DNA from: Streptomyces griseus
GTDB taxonomy: Bacteria > Actinomycetota > Actinomycetes > Streptomycetales > Streptomycetaceae
Assembly (NCBI RefSeq): GCF_900460065.1
Contig: NZ_UAVD01000039.1
Location: forward strand, 1 to 64,000
Direction of reading: 5' to 3'
DNA: 64,000 nucleotides
Shown: positions 34,465 to 43,912 of the stretch, piece by piece
Numbering within the stretch: position 1 is the stretch's first letter
How the letters are laid out: each line of letters starts with the position of its first letter
The notes under the pieces: generated by a model
Seen by the model: the letters and a program-made list of their open reading frames with translations, nothing else
Database searches by the model: none
What the model was told of the DNA's origin: nothing
Program-made: the position numbers and the translations under genes

Positions 34465-37341
34465 TCACGGCCGGCAGTCCTTCGCGGTCAGCGGGGGCGA
34501 GACCCCGGCGGGCTTGCCGCAGACCAGGGTCCGCTCCGCGCTCGGCCCGGGGCGGACCACCTTGACGATGTTGAGGCCGTGCACGTTGTCGGAGACCGAG
34601 GACCTCGCCCGGCTGAACGAGACCGTCCCCGTCGGCATGTTGTTGAGGTCCACCGTGTGCAGCGTCGCCCAGGTCTCCGCCGCGCTCCGCCGCTGGTCGC
34701 CACGGGCCGCCGCGTCGTACAGGGCGGCCGTCGCGCTGTAGGAGATCACGGTCTGCCCGCTGGCGAACAGACCGTCCTCGTACGCCGGGCCCCCCGACGC
34801 CAGCGCCGTGACCTCCTTCTCGGGGTGCAGCGCCCGCAGCGTGCGGTACGCGTCCCCGTAGAAGCCGAGGTTCTTTCCCCGGTCCAGCGGGGCGAGCGAG
34901 CTGTGGTAGAGCGTGACGTTGGCCGCGATCGACGTGCTGTCGTCGAACGTCCCCTTCGTCAGGTCGTCCCCCGTGAACACCGTCATCCGCCGGTCCGAGC
35001 AGCCGGTGGTCTCCGACAGTCCGCGCATCAGCGTCGGTACGTCCTCGACCCGCCCCGCGAAGTACAGCGCGTCGGGCACCCGCTCGGCCCGGCAGATGGT
35101 CGTCAGCGGGGCGTTCAGACTCGCCCCGCCCACCAGGTCGTACGTCACGTCCTTGCCCAGCTCGAAGTCGGCGTCCTCCAGCATCTTCCGGCCCGCCTCC
35201 CGCTGTTCGGCGGTGTACCGGTCGAGATCCCCGTTGCGGTCCTCGCGCGACAGCACGATCGCGTGCGGACGGTCGAGGTCCTTCGCGATCTGCCGGGCGA
35301 CCAGCCCCAGCACATGCGTCTGCTCCTCGTCCGTGGCCGCGAGGCCGAAGTAGTTCGGGAACTCCCGGGGCAGGTCGCTGCTGGAGTTCGTCGTGTTCAC
35401 CAGCGGCAGCCCGGCCTCGCGCAGCAGCTTCGTCGCCTTCTCGCTCTCCTGGGTGTTGCGGCCGAGACCGACCACCCCGACCACCGAGGGATCCCGCCGG
35501 GCCACCTCGATGATCTTCCGTACGGCGGTGAGCTGCCGCAGCATGTCCTCGCCGCCGTTCGCGGTCAGCACCCGCAGCTTCACCGACCGGCGCACGGTCT
35601 TGTTCACCGCCCGCTGCTGGAGATAGACGCCGGTCAGCTCCTCCAGGCCCTTGCGGGTCGCCTCCCGGTCCTTGCCCGTGGCGGTGAGCGGACCCGCGTA
35701 GACGACCGTCACGTACGCGTCGCCCGGCTCGATGTCGTCGTTCTCGTCCCGGATCGCCTGCTCGATCCGCTCGAAGGTGATGCCCTTCCCGGCCCCGTTC
35801 AGCTCCAGGTCGTTGCCCCGTGCGAAGAACACCTCGGGGGCGGTCGCCACCCCGACGCACTCCCGGTCGCCGTCCTCGCCGGCCCAGATCGCGTCCGTGT
35901 TGCGGTCGGTCAGCGGACCGTGGCAGTACGTGTCCCGCCAGGTGCCGGCCCACAGGAACGCCCCCAGCAGACTGCCCACGACGAGCACGGCGATGCTCGC
36001 CCGCGACATCACCCACCACGCCCAGGTCCGCCGCACCCGGTGGGTGACGAGCTGCGCGTGCGCGTGTTCGTGGGTGAGCTTCTCGGTGGACAGCGGCAGC
36101 AGGAGCACCCACGCCAGGGTCGCCGCCGCCACCGGCGACTGCCCCAGGCTCAGATCGTCGGCCCAGCGCTCGTAGCGGGCCCGCGCCCCGGACGAACCGG
36201 ACGGCGCGCCCGGACCCGGCCGCTCCGGGGGCAGCGGCGGGGTGTGCCGCATGATCTCCGGGGCCTGGAGCGAGGCGAGGAGCAGCAGCGGATCCACCTC
36301 GCTGCGCCGCGACCGTACGCTGTTGATCGCGTTGATCAGCAGGATGCCGCCGTTGTCCTGCGTCGCCCGGGGCAGGAACACCACCGGCGGGACCGTGCGC
36401 TTGCTGCGTCGCCAGTCCAGGGAGTGCGGGCGGTAGTTGTGCCGCAGATCCTCCAGCAGTGCCTGCACCCGCAGCTCCAGGTGGAACTGGCGCGCGTACT
36501 CGTCGCCCGCCCCCGCGTCCGCCACCCGCTCCGCGACCGCCGCCGCCCGGGCCCGGATCACCCGCCACGAACCGCTCGGCGACAGCCACGACCAGCCGTC
36601 CGACGGATAGCCGGTGCTGGACGCGGCCAGGGACGAGGTGGTGGCGAACCACCGGCTGGCCCGGCGCAGCCACAGCAGCGGCGGCGCCGCCCGGCTGGCC
36701 AGGCCCACCACGGCGAGCCCGATCAGCGCGACGGCCGCCACCAGGGCCGTCAGCAGCCAGTCGATCTCCCCGAGCAACACGCTGAGCAGGGCGATGAACA
36801 GCGCGCCGACGAACGTCTCGGGCCGCACCGACTGCCGCAGCGCGGCCCACCGGGTGCCCCCGCGCGGCCGGCCGGACCGCCAGCGCAGCCGGCTCAGCTG
36901 CTCCAGGATCCGCTCCTCGCGCACCTCGGAGGTGTTCCCGTCGGACTGCTCGACCACCGCGGCGGTGGCCTGCTCGATCGCCCCGAGCAGCCGGGAGCGG
37001 GGAAAGGCGAAGGTCTTGTACTGGGTGTTCTCGCGGGTCTCCCACGGCTTCTCGGAGAGCGTGCGCACCATGTCCAGCGCCGCCTCGTACGGGGTCGCCC
37101 CCTCGCCGTCGAGCAGCCGCACCGGCACCCGGCGCAACTCGTTGGCCCGGTGCACCTGGTGCACGAGCTGCTCCACCCGCGCGTCGATCTCCGGGGCGGC
37201 CCCGGCGTCCGCCGCCTGCACCACCACGAGCGGCATCACCGGCCGGTTCACCCGGTACCGGTCGATCAGCTGCTGTATCAGATGGAAGACGGCCGAGGCC
37301 GCCTCGTTGTCCGCACTGTCCCGCCAGACCTCGCGCGCCAT
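34465..37341 (-). CDS. Large membrane-anchored receptor-like protein with C-terminal periplasmic-binding (type I) domain, 958 aa
   Basis: Uncharacterised. Residues 1-160 are a soluble alpha/beta region (VMPLVVVQAADAG) without a visible Walker A motif. Two membrane spans at about 177-190 and 195-215 form a hairpin. A second cytoplasmic region (~220-400) includes PPVVFLPRA, GGILLINAINSVRS and DPLLLLASLQAPE, an alternating-strand pattern like a degenerate NTPase. Hydrophobic segments at ~403-417 and 446-466 precede an outer domain (~495-958) resembling branched-chain amino-acid-binding receptors: DRECVGVATAPEVFF, SVVGVVGLGRNTQESEKATK, PLVNTTNSSSDLP, YFGLAATDEEQT, and SYSATAALYDAA. No ABC permease or ATPase is adjacent, so this is probably a sensor rather than a transporter part. 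Stop lies 21 bp from the convergent hemW. Confidence 0.75.
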   Translation of the reverse strand: MAREVWRDSADNEAASAVFHLIQQLIDRYRVNRPVMPLVVVQAADAGAAPEIDARVEQLVHQVHRANELRRVPVRLLDGEGATPYEAALDMVRTLSEKPWETRENTQYKTFAFPRSRLLGAIEQATAAVVEQSDGNTSEVREERILEQLSRLRWRSGRPRGGTRWAALRQSVRPETFVGALFIALLSVLLGEIDWLLTALVAAVALIGLAVVGLASRAAPPLLWLRRASRWFATTSSLAASSTGYPSDGWSWLSPSGSWRVIRARAAAVAERVADAGAGDEYARQFHLELRVQALLEDLRHNYRPHSLDWRRSKRTVPPVVFLPRATQDNGGILLINAINSVRSRRSEVDPLLLLASLQAPEIMRHTPPLPPERPGPGAPSGSSGARARYERWADDLSLGQSPVAAATLAWVLLLPLSTEKLTHEHAHAQLVTHRVRRTWAWWVMSRASIAVLVVGSLLGAFLWAGTWRDTYCHGPLTDRNTDAIWAGEDGDRECVGVATAPEVFFARGNDLELNGAGKGITFERIEQAIRDENDDIEPGDAYVTVVYAGPLTATGKDREATRKGLEELTGVYLQQRAVNKTVRRSVKLRVLTANGGEDMLRQLTAVRKIIEVARRDPSVVGVVGLGRNTQESEKATKLLREAGLPLVNTTNSSSDLPREFPNYFGLAATDEEQTHVLGLVARQIAKDLDRPHAIVLSREDRNGDLDRYTAEQREAGRKMLEDADFELGKDVTYDLVGGASLNAPLTTICRAERVPDALYFAGRVEDVPTLMRGLSETTGCSDRRMTVFTGDDLTKGTFDDSTSIAANVTLYHSSLAPLDRGKNLGFYGDAYRTLRALHPEKEVTALASGGPAYEDGLFASGQTVISYSATAALYDAAARGDQRRSAAETWATLHTVDLNNMPTGTVSFSRARSSVSDNVHGLNIVKVVRPGPSAERTLVCGKPAGVSPPLTAKDCRP

Positions 37342-37500
37342 CGGCCCTGTCCTTCCCCCGTGAGCCCTTCGGGCCCCTGAACCGCCTGCCCGTTCTCCCC
37401 CTCAATAGCCGATGGTGCGTGTGGGACGCAGACATTCACAGGGATCGGTACGAGATCCTCTTCAACAGTCCTGCAACAGGCCGGAATCAGGCGGGGGACA

Positions 37501-38319
37501 TCAGTCCGGAAGAGTGACGAAGTCAATCAATTCCTCTACGCGGCCCAGTAGTTGGGGTTCAAGGTCCTTGTAGCTGCGGACCTTGGAGAGGATGTGCTGC
37601 CAGGCCGCACCGGTGTTCGGCGGCCACCCCAGCGCCCGGCACACGCCCGTCTTCCAGTCCTGCCCCCTCGGCACCACCGGCCAGGCGTCGATCCCCACCG
37701 AGGACGGCTTCACCGCCTCCCACACGTCGATGTACGGGTGCCCCACCACCAGCACGTGGTCCCCGGTCACCCGCTCCGCGATCCGGGACTCCTTGGAGCC
37801 GGGCACCAGATGGTCCACCAGCACCCCCAGCCGGGCGTCCGGCCCCGGCGCGAACTCCCCGACGATCGCCGGAAGGTCGTCGATGCCCTCCAGGTACTCC
37901 ACGACCACGCCCTCGATGCGCAGGTCGTCGCCCCAGACCCGCTCCACCAGCTCCGCGTCGTGCCGGCCCTCCACATAGATCCGCCCGGCCCGCGCCACCC
38001 GGGCCCGCGCCCCGGGCACCGCCACCGAACCGGAGGCCGTACGGGTGGGACGCACCGGGCCGCCGGGGCCCGGGCGCACCAGCGTGACGACCCTGCCCTC
38101 CAGCAGGAAGCCGCGCGGCTCCATCGGGAACACCCGGTGCTTGCCGAACCGGTCCTCCAGGGTCACGGTCGGCCCCTGGGCGGTCTTCTCGCAGCGGATC
38201 ACCGCCCCGCAGAAGCCGGTGGCGACCTCCTCCACGACCAGATCGGGTTCGGCGGGCACCTCGGGCACGGGGGCGGACCGCTTCCACGGCGGGGTCAGGT
38301 CCGGCTGGTAGCTGCGCAT
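37501..38319 (-). CDS. DUF3097-family protein
   Basis: The 272-residue sequence matches the DUF3097 family of actinobacteria as I remember it: [20 protein letters not shown], a central [20 protein letters not shown], and [19 protein letters not shown] followed by [15 protein letters not shown]. The RIYVEGRHD ... DHLVPGSKE pattern resembles a TOPRIM-like metal-binding fold (E, then D-x-x), which would suggest nucleic-acid work; that is inference. The start at 38319 has TATCGT 6 nt upstream on the minus strand and no ribosome-binding site. The promoter lies immediately beside the 58-bp-period repeat. Confidence 0.85.
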
Positions 38320-38359
38320 GGCCCGACGATAATCGGCCCGCCGCAGTGAAGAACCTCAC

Positions 38360-38465
38360 GCCGCCGCGAGATCCGCCCGCCGCCGTGAGGAACGGCACGC
38401 CGCCGCGAGGTCCTCAGGCCGCCGCGAGATCCGCCCGCCGCCGTGAGGAACCGCACGCCGCCGCG
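38360..38465. repeat. 48-bp direct repeat with 58-bp period between two minus-strand genes
   Basis: The block 38360-38407 recurs at 38418-38465 with a single base difference. Within each copy are GCCGCCGCGAGATCC and CGCCGTGAGGAAC. Related shorter fragments flank both sides. The array fills the gap between the MBL-fold gene and the DUF3097 promoter. Confidence 0.85.
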
Positions 38466-38472
38466 CGGATCC

Positions 38473-39201
38473 TCACGCCGCGAACCGCTCCGCCAGCGCC
38501 GCCCGCTGCGCCCGGACGAACGCCGCGTCCACCACCGCCCCGTGCCCCGGTACGTACAGCGCGTCCTCGCCGCCCAGCTCCAGCAGCCTCCCCAGCGCGG
38601 CCGGCCAGCGCGCGGGCACCGCGTCCGGGCCCGCCTGCGGCTCGCCCGACTCCTCGACCAGATCGCCGCAGAGCACCACCGGAGGCTCGCCGTCCGAGCC
38701 CGGCACCAGCACCGCGAGGTCATGGCTGCTGTGGGCGGGGCCCAGATCGGCCAGCAGCACCCGGCGACCGCCGCCCAGATCGAGCGTCCGCTCGCCGCGC
38801 ACCTCCTCGTGCGGGACCACCAGCGTGTCCGCCGACCGGGCCGCCTCGTCCTCGGGGACCCCGTGCCGCACGGCGTCCCCGTGCAGCGCCTGCTCCCCGT
38901 CCCGCAGCAGAGCGGTCAGGCCCGCCGAGCCGTGGACCCGCACCCCGGCGAACGCCGCCGTGCCCAGCACATGATCGAAATGGGGGTGGCTCAGTGCGAT
39001 ATGCGTCACCCTGCGGCCGAGCAGCGCCTCGGCCTGCCGCCGCAGCTCCACGCCCTCGCGCAGCGTCGAACCCGTGTCGTACAGCAGCACCCCCTCGGCG
39101 CCGGCGACCAGCGCGACGGTGGCGTCCCAGCCCGGGAGCCGCCGCCGGCCCACACCGCGGCCCAACCGCTCCCACCCGAAGTCTTCCCAAGCGACGTCCA
39201 T
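38473..39201 (-). CDS. Metallo-beta-lactamase-fold hydrolase
   Basis: A 242-residue MBL-fold protein. Metal motifs: [18 protein letters not shown] (HxHxDH with P at the first x-spacing), [18 protein letters not shown] (second His), LCGDLVEE (bridging Asp) and [11 protein letters not shown] (third His). It resembles glyoxalase II / beta-lactamase-like hydrolases; substrate unknown. Start at 39201; TAGCGT lies 6 nt upstream and there is no ribosome-binding site. The promoter region is back to back with that of hrcA. Confidence 0.87.
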
Positions 39202-39258
39202 ACCAGGACGCTATCGGCAACGACCTGCTCGGCCCCGTGGTGGGGCGGCCGGTCGCCC

Positions 39259-39289
39259 TTGCCCCCGCCCCACCCCACCCCCGTACACT
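39259..39289 (+). promoter_or_regulatory. hrcA promoter
   Basis: TTGCCC (39259-39264), a 19-bp spacer and TACACT (39284-39289). The CIRCE operator begins 14 nt downstream, over the expected transcription start region. Confidence 0.55.
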
Positions 39290-39303
39290 GACCGCGGGGA
39301 TTG

Positions 39304-39330
39304 CTGGCACTCGAACGCACCGAGTGCCAG
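39304..39330. promoter_or_regulatory. CIRCE operator (HrcA binding site)
   Basis: CTGGCACTC (39304-39312), a 9-nt spacer and GAGTGCCAG (39322-39330): perfect arms in the CIRCE format TTAGCACTC-N9-GAGTGCTAA. It is 35 nt before the hrcA start, so HrcA should repress its own operon and release it on heat shock. Confidence 0.95.
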
Positions 39331-39365
39331 GCAGACGCCGAGAGACACAGCTGGAGGTGTGCGCG

Positions 39366-40382
39366 ATGCTCAGCGAACGCAGACTCGAAGTGCTGCGCGC
39401 CATCGTCCAGGACTATGTCGGCACCGAGGAGCCCGTCGGCTCCAAGGCGCTGACCGAGCGGCACCGGCTGGGGGTCTCCCCGGCCACCGTCCGCAACGAC
39501 ATGGCGGTGCTGGAGGACGAGGGCTTCATCGCCCAGCCGCACACGAGCGCGGGGCGCATCCCGACCGACAAGGGGTACCGCCTCTTCGTCGACAAGCTCG
39601 CGGGCGTCAAGCCGCTGTCCTCGCCCGAGCGCAGGGCCATCCAGAACTTCATGGACGGCGCGGTCGACCTCGACGACGTGGTCGGCCGGACGGTACGGCT
39701 GCTCGCGCAGCTCACCCGGCAGGTCGCCGTCGTGCAGTACCCCTCGCTGACCCGCTCGACGGTGCGGCACGTGGAACTGCTGGCGCTCGCCCCGGCCCGG
39801 CTGATGCTCGTCCTGATCACGGACACCGGCCGGGTCGAACAGCGTATGATCGACTGCCCTGCGCCGTTCGGCGAGGCATCGCTCGCGGATCTGCGGGCCC
39901 GGCTCAACAGCCGGGTCGTCGGACGCCGCTTCGCGGATGTCCCGCAACTGGTGCAGGAGCTGCCGGAATCCTTCGACAGCGAGGACCGGGGGACGGTTTC
40001 CACGGTTCTCTCCACCCTCCTCGAAACACTCGTCGAGGAGACGGAGGAGCGGCTGATGATCGGCGGCACCTCCAACCTCACCCGCTTCGGACACGACTTC
40101 CCGGTGATGATCCGGCCGGTGCTGGAAGCACTGGAGGAACAGGTCGTCCTGCTGAAGCTGCTCGGTGAGGCCACGGACTCCGGCATGACCGTACGGATCG
40201 GGCACGAGAACGCCCACGAGGGGCTCAACTCCACGTCCGTCGTCGCGGTCGGCTACGGTTCGGGCGACGAGGCAGTCGCCAAACTCGGCGTGGTCGGACC
40301 GACCCGCATGGACTACCCCGGAACGATGGGAGCGGTACGCGCAGTGGCACGTTACGTCGGACAGATCCTGGCGGAGTCGTAA
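39366..40382 (+). CDS. hrcA: Heat-inducible transcription repressor HrcA
   Basis: Binds CIRCE and represses heat-shock genes. The 338-residue protein has an N-terminal winged helix ([58 protein letters not shown]) and the HrcA C-terminal domain ([40 protein letters not shown]). ATG 39366 has GGAGGTG (39353-39359) 6 nt upstream. The frame is open upstream across the CIRCE element, but that cannot be coding. dnaJ2 starts directly after the stop. Confidence 0.96.
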
Positions 40383-41522
40383 GTGGCCACGGACTACTAC
40401 GCCGTACTCGGCGTGCGCCGCGACGCATCTCAGGACGAGATCAAGAAGGCATTCCGTCGGCTCGCCCGCGAGCTGCACCCGGATGTCAACCCCGACCCGA
40501 AGACCCAGGAGCGGTTCAAGGAGATCAACGCCGCCTACGAGGTGCTCTCGGACCCGCAGAAGAAGCAGGTCTACGACCTCGGCGGCGACCCGCTCTCCGC
40601 GAACGGCGGCGGCGGTGGCGCGGGCGGTTTCGGGGCCGGCGGCTTCGGCAACTTCTCCGACATCATGGACGCGTTCTTCGGCAACGCCGCCCAGCGCGGG
40701 CCCCGTTCGCGCACCCGGCGGGGCCAGGACGCCATGATCCGGCTGGAGATCGACCTCAACGAGGCGGCCTTCGGCACCACCAAGGACATCCAGGTCGACA
40801 CGGCCGTCGTCTGCAACACCTGCAGCGGCGAGGGTGCGGCCCCCGGCACCTCCGCCCAGACCTGTGACATGTGTCGCGGACGCGGCGAGGTCTCGCAGGT
40901 CACCCGGTCCTTCCTGGGCCAGGTCATGACCTCGCGCCCCTGCCCGCAGTGCCAGGGCTTCGGCACCGTCGTGCCCACCCCCTGCCCGGAGTGCGCCGGC
41001 GACGGCCGCATCCGCTCGCGGCGCACCCTGACCGTGAAGATCCCCGCGGGCGTCGACAACGGCACCCGTATCCAGCTGGCCGGAGAGGGCGAGGTCGGCC
41101 CCGGCGGCGGCCCGCCCGGCGATCTGTACGTGGAGATCCACGAGCTGCCGCACTCCGTCTTCCAGCGGCGCGGCGACGACCTGCACTGCACGGTCACCAT
41201 CCCCATGACGGCCGCGGCCCTCGGCACCAAGTGCCCGCTGGAGACGCTGGACGGCCTGGAGGAGATCGACATCCGGCCCGGCACCCAGTCCGGCCAGTCC
41301 GTGCCCCTGCACGGACGCGGGATCACGCATCTGCGCGGTGGCGGCCGGGGCGACCTGATCGTCCACGTCGAGGTGATGACCCCCGCCAAGCTCGACGCGG
41401 AACAGGAGCGGCTGCTGCGGGAGCTGGCCAAGCTCCGCGGCGAGGAGCGACCTCTTGGCCAGTTTCAGCCAGGTCAGCAAGGGCTGTTCTCCCGGCTGAA
41501 GGACGCCTTCAACGGCCGCTGA
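40383..41522 (+). CDS. dnaJ2: Chaperone protein DnaJ (second DnaJ, HrcA-regulated)
   Basis: Co-chaperone stimulating DnaK. The 379-residue protein has a complete type I layout: J domain with HPD (LARELHPDVNPD), Gly/Phe linker (GGGGGAGGFGAGGFGNFSD), four zinc-finger CxxCxGxG repeats (CNTCSGEG, CDMCRGRG, CPQCQGFG, CPECAGDG) and the C-terminal substrate domain (LPHSVFQRRGDDL; CPLETLDG). GTG 40383 abuts the hrcA TAA with zero gap, so they are one transcript under CIRCE. This is the usual actinobacterial hrcA-dnaJ2 pair. A hairpin lies 20 nt after the stop. Confidence 0.95.
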   Translation: MATDYYAVLGVRRDASQDEIKKAFRRLARELHPDVNPDPKTQERFKEINAAYEVLSDPQKKQVYDLGGDPLSANGGGGGAGGFGAGGFGNFSDIMDAFFGNAAQRGPRSRTRRGQDAMIRLEIDLNEAAFGTTKDIQVDTAVVCNTCSGEGAAPGTSAQTCDMCRGRGEVSQVTRSFLGQVMTSRPCPQCQGFGTVVPTPCPECAGDGRIRSRRTLTVKIPAGVDNGTRIQLAGEGEVGPGGGPPGDLYVEIHELPHSVFQRRGDDLHCTVTIPMTAAALGTKCPLETLDGLEEIDIRPGTQSGQSVPLHGRGITHLRGGGRGDLIVHVEVMTPAKLDAEQERLLRELAKLRGEERPLGQFQPGQQGLFSRLKDAFNGR

Positions 41523-41542
41523 ACCGCTTTTCGCCTTTCACC

Positions 41543-41577
41543 GCACCGCCCGTCGGTTCCCAACCGGCGGGCGGTGC
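41543..41577 (+). terminator. Hairpin after dnaJ2
   Basis: GCACCGCCCG-T-CGGTT pairs with AACCG-G-CGGGCGGTGC around CCC: about 16 pairs plus a G-T pair. The next gene has a -10-like box after it, so it may divide the operon. Confidence 0.75.
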
Positions 41578-41655
41578 CGCGTACCGCGGCAGAACCGGTC
41601 ACGACGTCGGCTGGCTGATTCGGCCCCGTTGCGCGGGACGTGGCACGATGCGGTC

Positions 41656-42729
41656 ATGTCCTCCGAGTTGACCGATCTCTGCCGGTATCCGATCGTGCAG
41701 GCCCCCATGGCGGGCGGCGCCTCCGGTCCCCAGCTCGCCGCGGCCGTCGCCGAAGCCGGCGGCCTCGGATTCCTGGCCGCCGGGTACAAGACGGCGGACG
41801 GGATGTACAACGAGATCAAACAGCTGCGCCGGCTCACCGGTGGACCGTTCGGCGTCAACCTCTTCATGCCGCAGCCCGTGCTCGCCGACCCCAGCGCCGT
41901 CGAGGTCTACCGCCACCAGCTCGCCGGCGAGGCCGCCTGGTACGAGACCCCGCTCGGCGACCCGGACAGCAGCGGCGACGACGGCTACGAGGCCAAGGTC
42001 GCCATCCTGCTGGAGGACCCGGTCCCGGTCGTCTCCTTCACCTTCGGCTGTCCCACCCGCGACACCCTGGACGCCTTCGCCCGCGCCGGGACGCACACCG
42101 TCGTCACCGTCACCTCCGCCGAGGAGGCCCAGAGCGCCCAGTGGGCCGGCGCCGACACCGTCTGCGTCCAGGGCGTGGAGGCCGGCGGCCACCAGTCCAC
42201 CCACCGCGACGACCCGCAGCTCGACCAGACCGGCACCGGGCTGCTCTCCCTCATCGCCCAGGTCCGCGAGACCGTGCAGATCCCGATCCTCGCCACCGGC
42301 GGACTGATGCGCGGCGCGCAGCTCGCCGCGGTCCTCGCCGCCGGCGCGGACGCCGCCCAGCTCGGCACCGCCTTCCTGGCCTGCCCCGAGTCCGGGGCGC
42401 ACCTGCTGCACAAGCAGGCCCTGACCAACCCGCTGTTCGTCCGCACCGAGCTGACCCGCGCCTTCTCCGGGCGGCCCGCCCGCGGCCTGGTCAACCGCTT
42501 CGTCCGCGAACACGGCCCCTACGCCCCCGCCGCCTACCCCCAGGTCCACTACGTCACCAGCGGGCTGCGCCGGGCCGCCGCCCGGGCCGGGGACGCCCAG
42601 GGCATGGCGCTGTGGGCCGGACAGGGCCACCGGATGGCCCGCGAACTGCCCGCGGGCGAGCTGATCGAGCTGCTCGCCGCCGAACTGGAGGCCGCCCGCG
42701 TGGCCCTGAGCATGAGGAGCCCCCGGTGA
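41656..42729 (+). CDS. Nitronate monooxygenase-like flavoprotein
   Basis: An FMN-dependent TIM barrel of the 2-nitropropane dioxygenase family. Landmarks: YPIVQAPMAGGASGPQLAAAV, GGLGFLAAGYKT, GVNLFMPQP, VVSFTFGCPT, CVQGVEAGGHQSTHRDD (active-site H in the GxEAGGH motif), and ILATGGLMRGAQLAAVLAAGADAAQLGTAFL split. The 357-residue length is normal. It oxidises nitronates, or reduces related substrates; the physiological one is not shown. CACGAT lies 6 nt before the ATG. Its stop overlaps the rsmE start. Confidence 0.87.
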   Translation: MSSELTDLCRYPIVQAPMAGGASGPQLAAAVAEAGGLGFLAAGYKTADGMYNEIKQLRRLTGGPFGVNLFMPQPVLADPSAVEVYRHQLAGEAAWYETPLGDPDSSGDDGYEAKVAILLEDPVPVVSFTFGCPTRDTLDAFARAGTHTVVTVTSAEEAQSAQWAGADTVCVQGVEAGGHQSTHRDDPQLDQTGTGLLSLIAQVRETVQIPILATGGLMRGAQLAAVLAAGADAAQLGTAFLACPESGAHLLHKQALTNPLFVRTELTRAFSGRPARGLVNRFVREHGPYAPAAYPQVHYVTSGLRRAAARAGDAQGMALWAGQGHRMARELPAGELIELLAAELEAARVALSMRSPR

Positions 42730-43469
42730 CCGCACCGGTCTTCGTCGTCGAACGGATGCCCACCGGGCCGGAGTTCGTCCTGGAGGGACCCGAGGGACGG
42801 CACGCCGTCTCCGTGAAGCGGCTGCAGCCCGGCGAGGACGTCGTCCTCACCGACGGGCTCGGCCACTGGGCGGAGGGCGTCGTGCGGGCCGCCGAGGGCA
42901 AGGACCGGCTCACGGTCACCGGCCTCGGCGTCCACGAGGAGCCCGCGCCGGACCCGCGGATCACCGTCGTCCAGGCGCTCCCCAAGGGCGACCGGGGAGA
43001 GCTGGCGGTCGAGACGATGACCGAGACCGGCGTCGACGCGATCGTGCCCTGGCAGGCGGCCCGCTGCATCACCCAGTGGAGGGGCGACCGGGGAGCCAAG
43101 GCGCTGTCGAAGTGGCGCAGCACGGCGCGGGAGGCCGGCAAGCAGTCCCGCCGGGTCCGCTTCCCCGAGGTGGCGGAGGCCATGACGACCAGGCAGGTCG
43201 CCGCCCTGCTCGCCGCCGCCGACTTCGCCGCGGTCCTCCATGAGGACCGCGACCACGACAGCACCCCCCTCGCCACCGCCGAACTCCCCGCCGGCGGCTC
43301 GATCGTCCTCGTCGTCGGACCGGAAGGCGGCGTCTCCCCGCAGGAACTGGCCGCCTTCGCCGAGGCGGGCGCCCGCCCCTACCGGCTCGGCCGCAGCGTG
43401 CTGCGCACCTCCACCGCCGGGACGGCCGCGACCGCGCTGCTGCTCGGGCGCACGGGGCGCTGGGGCTGA
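42726..43469 (+). CDS. rsmE: 16S rRNA (uracil1498-N3)-methyltransferase
   Basis: Methylates U1498 in 16S rRNA with SAM. The 247-residue protein shows the SPOUT-class knot: [49 protein letters not shown], and [17 protein letters not shown] followed by [23 protein letters not shown] 42726 overlaps the previous TGA as GTGA, so translation is coupled. In Streptomyces it follows hrcA-dnaJ2, linking heat-shock control with ribosome maintenance. Confidence 0.94.
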
Positions 43470-43538
43470 ACGAGGCCCGCCGGGCCGGGGATAGCATGCC
43501 CCTGTACCGATCACCAGCGAACGAGGAGGCCCGGCGCC

Positions 43539-43898
43539 ATGGCGGGAGAGCCGCAGTCCGACTGCCTGTTCTGCAAGATCGTCTCGGGAGACATCCCGGC
43601 GACCATCGTCCGCGAGAGCGAGACCACCGTCGCCTTCCGCGACATCAACCCGCAGGCCCCGACCCACGTCCTGGTCATCCCCAAGGTCCACTACCCGGAC
43701 GCCGCCTCCCTCGCCGCCGCCGAACCCCTCGTCGCCGCGGACGTCCTGCGCGAGGCCGGCGAGGTCGCCGCCGACGAGAAGGTCGACGCCAGCGGCTACC
43801 GGATCATCCTCAACACGGGCTCCGGAGCCGGCCAGACCGTCTTCCACGCCCACGCACACGTCCTGGGCGGCCGCGGCCTCCAGTGGCCGCCCGGATAA
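43539..43898 (+). CDS. HIT-family nucleotide-binding protein
   Basis: The 119-residue protein has [35 protein letters not shown] and the histidine triad [12 protein letters not shown] hydrolases cleave AMP from lysyl- or other adenylates (HinT-like). The N-terminal CxxC with a later H suggests the zinc-binding HinT subgroup. ATG 43539 has GAGGAGG at a 9-nt spacing, and TAGCAT (43492-43497) could be its own -10 box. Confidence 0.93.
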
Positions 43899-43912
43899 CG
43901 GAGCCCCCGACC

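Noticed and set aside
38346..39365. In-frame extension of hrcA by 340 codons
   Set aside because: It would translate the CIRCE operator, the promoter and the antisense of the MBL gene.
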